From Alienimonas californiensis (GTDB taxonomy: Bacteria; Planctomycetota; Planctomycetia; Planctomycetales; Planctomycetaceae), in contig NZ_CP036265.1 in NCBI RefSeq assembly GCF_007743815.1, positions 1,514,501-1,578,500 of the forward strand: a DNA stretch of 64,000 bases, written 5' to 3'. Below the pieces are notes generated by a model. It was not told the origin of the DNA. It ran no database searches and was given only the letters and a program-made list of their open reading frames with translations. Within the stretch, counting starts at the first letter, position 1. Each line of letters starts with the position of its first letter. Position numbers and translations under genes: made by a program. Of the stretch, positions 58,556 to 64,000 are shown piece by piece.

Positions 58556-58978
58556 TCAGCCCAGAAACCGCCGCAGCCGGCCGGCCAGCCGGTCCAGTTC
58601 CGCCGGCCGGGTCTGGCATTCCCACACGACCATCACCCCCCAGCCGGCGGCCCGCAGTTCCCGCTCGTTGCGGCGATCGCGGGTCACGTTGCGGGCGAAC
58701 TTCGCCTCCCAGTACTCCGTGCGGCTGGCCGGCGTGCTGCGACCGCGACGGCAATCGGGATGCGGGTGCCGATGCCAGAAGCAGCCGTGCACGAAGAGCG
58801 CCTTCCGCCGGCCGGGGAAGACCAGGTCCGGCGTGCCGGGCAGGTCGCGGCGGTGCAGTCGGAACCGATAGCCCAGTCGATGGGCCAGTTTTCGCACCAC
58901 GCGCTCCGGCCCGGTGTTCTCCGACCGCACCGCCCGCATGATGGCGCTCCGCACGGCAGGGTCGACGGAATCGGCCAC
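58556..58978 (-). CDS. vsr: very short patch repair endonuclease (Vsr)
   Basis: 140 residues from GTG 58978, chosen because VADSVDPAVRSAIMRAVRSENTGPE begins like known Vsr proteins; an ATG at 59062 would only translate a repeat tract. Catalytic D51 in LPGTPDLVF and the FVHGCFWH segment with H69 match the nuclease core, followed by TEYWEAKFARNVTRDRRNERELRAAGW. Vsr nicks at T:G mismatches made by deamination of 5-methylcytosine, protecting Dcm sites. It is divergent from the cytosine methyltransferase gene, its natural partner. Confidence 0.93.
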   Translation of the reverse strand: MADSVDPAVRSAIMRAVRSENTGPERVVRKLAHRLGYRFRLHRRDLPGTPDLVFPGRRKALFVHGCFWHRHPHPDCRRGRSTPASRTEYWEAKFARNVTRDRRNERELRAAGWGVMVVWECQTRPAELDRLAGRLRRFLG

Positions 58979-58998
58979 GGGCGGCGACGTGGAAGGGG

Positions 58999-59094
58999 AC
59001 AGGTTGAAGGCGGAAAGGGACGACGCCCGCCCCCACCTTCCCCCCCCGGCTCCAACCTTCAACCTTCGTCCTTCAACCTCCTGCCCCCCGCCCC
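58999..59094. repeat. purine/pyrimidine leader between vsr and dcm
   Basis: GAAGGCGGAAAGGGACGACG on one side and CCAACCTTCAACCTTCGTCC next to the dcm start: another inverted pair of the low-complexity tract family, here forming the divergent promoter region. Confidence 0.6.
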
Positions 59095-60342
59095 ATGACC
59101 CCGCGGTTCGCGACGATCGCCCCGACCGCCGCCGACCTCCGGGGCGGCGTGCTGCCGCTCGGCCCGCTGCGGGGCGGCCCCTGGCTGAGCGACGCCGAGA
59201 CGTTGCGGATCGAAGTCCCGACCGACGGCATTTCAGACGACGGGGCCGCCCGCCAGATCGACGCCGCCCTGTCCGGCGACGGGCCGCTGTTCGGGGAGTC
59301 GGCCCAGTCCCCGGAACTGGCTGCCTGGTATCAAGAGGCCGGCCTGACCGCCGGCGGCTCGCTGCTAATCCGGCGAATCGGCCGCGGGCGGGTGCGGGTC
59401 TCGCCGCTGGGGCCGCCGTTTCGGTTTATTGATCTGTTCGCGGGGATCGGGGGCTTCCGGCTGGGCTTTGAGGCGGCCGGGGGCGAATGCGTGTTCTCCT
59501 CGGAGATCGACGCCGACGCCTGCGACACCTACGAGGCGAACTTCGGCGACCGACCGCACGGCGACATCACCGCAATTGACGCCGCCGACGTGCCGGAGCA
59601 CGACCTGTTATTGGGCGGCTTCCCCTGTCAGGCCTTCAGCATCATCGGCAAGCGGCGGGGCTTCGAGGACACCCGCGGAACGCTGTTCTTCGACGTCGCC
59701 CGCATTCTCAAGGAACGCCGCCCCGCCGCCGCGGTCCTGGAGAACGTCAAACAATTCCGCACCCACGACGGCGGCCGCACCTGCGCCACCGTGGTGAACA
59801 CGCTGGAGGAGCTGGGTTATACGACCCACGTGACGGTGCTGAACGCCCTGAACTACGGCGTCGCCCAGCGGCGGGAACGCACCTTCATCGTCGCCCTGCG
59901 GAACGATTTAGAGACCGCCCCCTTCCGTTGGCCGGAGCCCTACCCGGAGCGGGCCGACCTGGCGGAGATCCTCGAACCGGACGACGCCGTCGCCCCGAAG
60001 CTGTGGGGCACCGAATATATCCGGGCGAAGCGTCTGGCCCGCCTACGGGAGCAGGGCAAACAGCCGATCCGCCCGTCGATCTGGCACGAGAACAAAGGCG
60101 GCCACATCGGCCAGCACCCGTATAGCTGCGCCCTGCGGGCGAACGCCAGCCACAGCTATTTATTAGTCAACGGCGAGCGCCGCCCCACCGGCCGGGAACT
60201 GCTGCGACTGCAGGGATTTCCCGACGATTTCCGCATTGCGGTGAGCCATCGGGCGCTGCGCAAACAATGCGGCAACAGCGTCGCCGTCCCGGTCATCGCC
60301 GAAGTCGCCGCCGCGGTGCGGCGGGCATTGAGGGACGCATGA
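59095..60342 (+). CDS. dcm: DNA (cytosine-5) methyltransferase with N-terminal extension
   Basis: 415 residues from ATG 59095. After about 108 extra N-terminal residues the enzyme shows motif I (FIDLFAGIGGFRLGFE, 111-126), motif IV LLLGGFPCQAFS with catalytic C178, motif VI (AAAVLENVK), motif VIII (GVAQRRERTFIVAL) and the final QCGNSVAVPVI. It makes 5-methylcytosine in a specific site, probably Dcm-like given the divergent vsr; the target cannot be read from sequence. The N-terminal part (LRIEVPTDGISDDGAARQIDAAL) may be an added recognition or EcoRII-like domain. No restriction enzyme is adjacent, so it is a solitary methyltransferase. Confidence 0.93.
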   Translation: MTPRFATIAPTAADLRGGVLPLGPLRGGPWLSDAETLRIEVPTDGISDDGAARQIDAALSGDGPLFGESAQSPELAAWYQEAGLTAGGSLLIRRIGRGRVRVSPLGPPFRFIDLFAGIGGFRLGFEAAGGECVFSSEIDADACDTYEANFGDRPHGDITAIDAADVPEHDLLLGGFPCQAFSIIGKRRGFEDTRGTLFFDVARILKERRPAAAVLENVKQFRTHDGGRTCATVVNTLEELGYTTHVTVLNALNYGVAQRRERTFIVALRNDLETAPFRWPEPYPERADLAEILEPDDAVAPKLWGTEYIRAKRLARLREQGKQPIRPSIWHENKGGHIGQHPYSCALRANASHSYLLVNGERRPTGRELLRLQGFPDDFRIAVSHRALRKQCGNSVAVPVIAEVAAAVRRALRDA

Positions 60343-60371
60343 GCCCGACGTGAGCGGTCTGGGTTTATAAG

Positions 60372-60495
60372 CTGTTTCAGGACCTGAGGAACACCAACCC
60401 GAAGCGTCAGCGAGGGCGTCGGCCGCAGCTCGACGAAAGGTCGCCTCCGCTGCGCAGAGGCCCTCGCTGACGCTTCGGGTTAGTATTGAAACAGT
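60372..60495. repeat. AACCCGAAG-type hairpin, 21-bp perfect stem plus outer stem
   Basis: AACCCGAAGCGTCAGCGAGG(G) at 60396-60416 is exactly inverted at 60461-60481. An outer pair, CTGTTTCA and TGAAACAG, brackets it. It lies between the convergent dcm and phosphatase genes and is likely a bidirectional terminator built from the dispersed repeat. Confidence 0.85.
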
Positions 60496-60498
60496 GAC

Positions 60499-60921
60499 TT
60501 AGCGCTGTGCCGTCGCCGCTCGCACGGAGGCCAGCAGCGCTGGCGAGACGTCCCGTGGCCCGCCGTCGGTCAGGTGGACGAGGCAATCCTCCAGCGATCC
60601 GCCAGTCAGCCGGGCCAGCGCCGCCGCGGTGATAACGGGGGACCGGCTCATCCCCCCCGAACAGCACACCAGCGTGCGGATTTGGCGGACGAAGAGCATA
60701 TGGACCGTTTCGACAGCAGTCGCGATCAACTCGGGCGAGTTCGACCCGTCGTCGTGCAGCGGGAAGCGGCAGTAGATGAGGTCGCGGCCGAGCGTGGCGG
60801 GCGGTTCTTCCACAGCGAGATCGACGACGGCTTGAATCCGTAGGTCATAGAGCCGCCGCAGATCCCGGGCGGACGCCGCATCGGCGAGAAACGCCAAGTC
60901 TTCATGGGCAGTTCGGATCAT
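60499..60921 (-). CDS. dual-specificity protein phosphatase-like protein
   Basis: 140 residues. The cysteine-phosphatase loop is V-C86-C87-S-G-G-M-S-R93-S, matching C-x5-R with C87 nucleophile and R93. The usual His before the Cys is replaced by Cys, which is unusual. An upstream general-acid region is FPLHDDGSNSP. The remainder is helical (IATAVETVHMLFV, PVITAAALARLTGGSLEDCL). Small bacterial DSPs dephosphorylate proteins or phospholipids. The gene is convergent with dcm and lies just after gyrB on the same strand, 40 bases beyond its stop. Confidence 0.85.
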   Translation of the reverse strand: MIRTAHEDLAFLADAASARDLRRLYDLRIQAVVDLAVEEPPATLGRDLIYCRFPLHDDGSNSPELIATAVETVHMLFVRQIRTLVCCSGGMSRSPVITAAALARLTGGSLEDCLVHLTDGGPRDVSPALLASVRAATAQR

Positions 60922-60961
60922 GGCGTTCCAGCGTGGCGGCCGCCCGCGTTTCCTCCGGTCC

Positions 60962-63652
<2,691 letters not shown>

Positions 63653-63743
63653 TCACTATCCCGGGAGCGTCCTGAAGACGCGCGCCGCCTATCGGCGACG
63701 GCGAAGCGGGGGGCGTCTTGAGATGCGGGTCTGAAACCGCTTC

Positions 63744-64000
63744 TCAGCCTCCGAACGGCCTTTGGTTCTTGTCTCTTGGGCTCTGATCATTCCCCAAAGC
63801 CGGGTCGGGCGGTTGGGCGGGGTTCGGGCGCTCCGAGGGGGGCTTGCGGAGTTCGCCGTTGAGTTTGAACTTCAACGTCCGCAGCCGGGTTTCCGGCATG
63901 CGGCGCTGCATCTCCGCCAGCAGGCGGTCCTGATGGAAGGAGGCCAGCTCCCCCAGCAACGCGGAGTTCTGCACGCCCACGTGCAACGCCCCGTGCCGCA
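63744..64000 (-). CDS. dciA: DciA (DUF721) helicase-loading protein, C-terminal part only
   Basis: The frame is open to the right edge, so the N-terminus is missing; 85 codons are visible. HVGVQNSALLGELASFHQDRLLAEMQRR and the following TRLRTLKFKLNGEL match the DUF721/DciA core, the loader of the replicative helicase in bacteria lacking DnaC. The last 15 or so residues (SPRDKNQRPFGG) are translated from the dispersed repeat CCAAGAGACAAGAACCAAAG in inverted orientation, so the natural C-terminus has been replaced. gyrB is 180 bases downstream on the same strand. Confidence 0.82.
   Translation of the reverse strand, partial: RHGALHVGVQNSALLGELASFHQDRLLAEMQRRMPETRLRTLKFKLNGELRKPPSERPNPAQPPDPALGNDQSPRDKNQRPFGG

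Noticed and set aside
54810-58871. A 1,353-codon plus-strand frame opposite the histidine kinase
   Set aside because: The minus strand has all kinase, receiver and HPt motifs; this frame has none.
58386-59036. Upstream extension of the histidine kinase frame
   Set aside because: It runs through vsr in another frame and has no conserved sequence; the kinase start was set at GTG 58385.

Overview
The window is a very GC-rich stretch of bacterial chromosome, roughly 70% G+C by eye, with one obvious dip at 52.8-54.0 kb. Gene content points to a member of the Planctomycetota. It has a BlaR1-type M56 peptidase fused to a DUF1559 domain, a YXWGXW-repeat secreted protein, a giant secreted beta-repeat protein of more than 3,897 residues, a large FAD-dependent oxidoreductase with a signal peptide, and many families of dispersed intergenic hairpin repeats. 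No rRNA, tRNA or CRISPR array was seen. The genus cannot be fixed from sequence reading alone.

Layout. 0-12 kb: one giant minus-strand surface-type protein that runs off the left edge. 12-20 kb: a secreted protein with ALAWW repeats, a glycosyltransferase, a Rieske protein, two tandem paralogous single-span membrane proteins, a polytopic membrane protein and a ThiF/MoeB-type E1 enzyme; this part is rich in MITE-like repeats. 20-26 kb: a plus-strand phage-like block (HTH protein, ParB-fold protein, ABC-ATPase/acetyltransferase fusion, small and large terminase, portal). 26-48 kb: chromosomal genes for metabolism and signalling (FAD oxidoreductase, isochorismatase-like hydrolase, zinc-ribbon membrane proteins, a BlaI/M56 pair, sugar isomerase, VOC protein, NADAR protein, methyltransferase, LuxR-type response regulator, sialate O-acetylesterase) and three repeat-rich envelope proteins. 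48-51.6 kb: a minus-strand phage-like block (protease/scaffold, decoration-like protein, major capsid, small membrane protein). 51.8-60.9 kb: a lipoprotein, a low-GC caspase-like CHAT protein, a hybrid histidine kinase, divergent vsr/dcm genes and a dual-specificity phosphatase. 60.9-64 kb: gyrB and the end of dciA.

The main discovery is that the two phage-like blocks together make up a lambda/HK97-type head operon cut in two. Reversing the interval from about 26.13 to 51.62 kb would put the protease gene directly after the portal gene on the same strand, giving the order terminase-portal-protease-decoration-capsid. Both blocks also carry the same short in-frame motif (GGGAGTCA...GGGAGACA) inserted in their genes, which fits a shared origin. 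No tail, integrase or lysis enzyme gene is visible, and all head genes are intact with host-like base composition. A domesticated capsid or gene-transfer-agent-like system is therefore worth testing.

The CHAT gene is the clearest recent acquisition. It has low GC, stands alone, and sits just downstream of a perfect 50-bp palindrome. The remaining unusual material is a rich set of dispersed repeats: hairpin-ended MITE-like elements, AGCCCGAAGCGCAAGCGAGG hairpins and polypyrimidine leader tracts. Some of these have become parts of coding regions.
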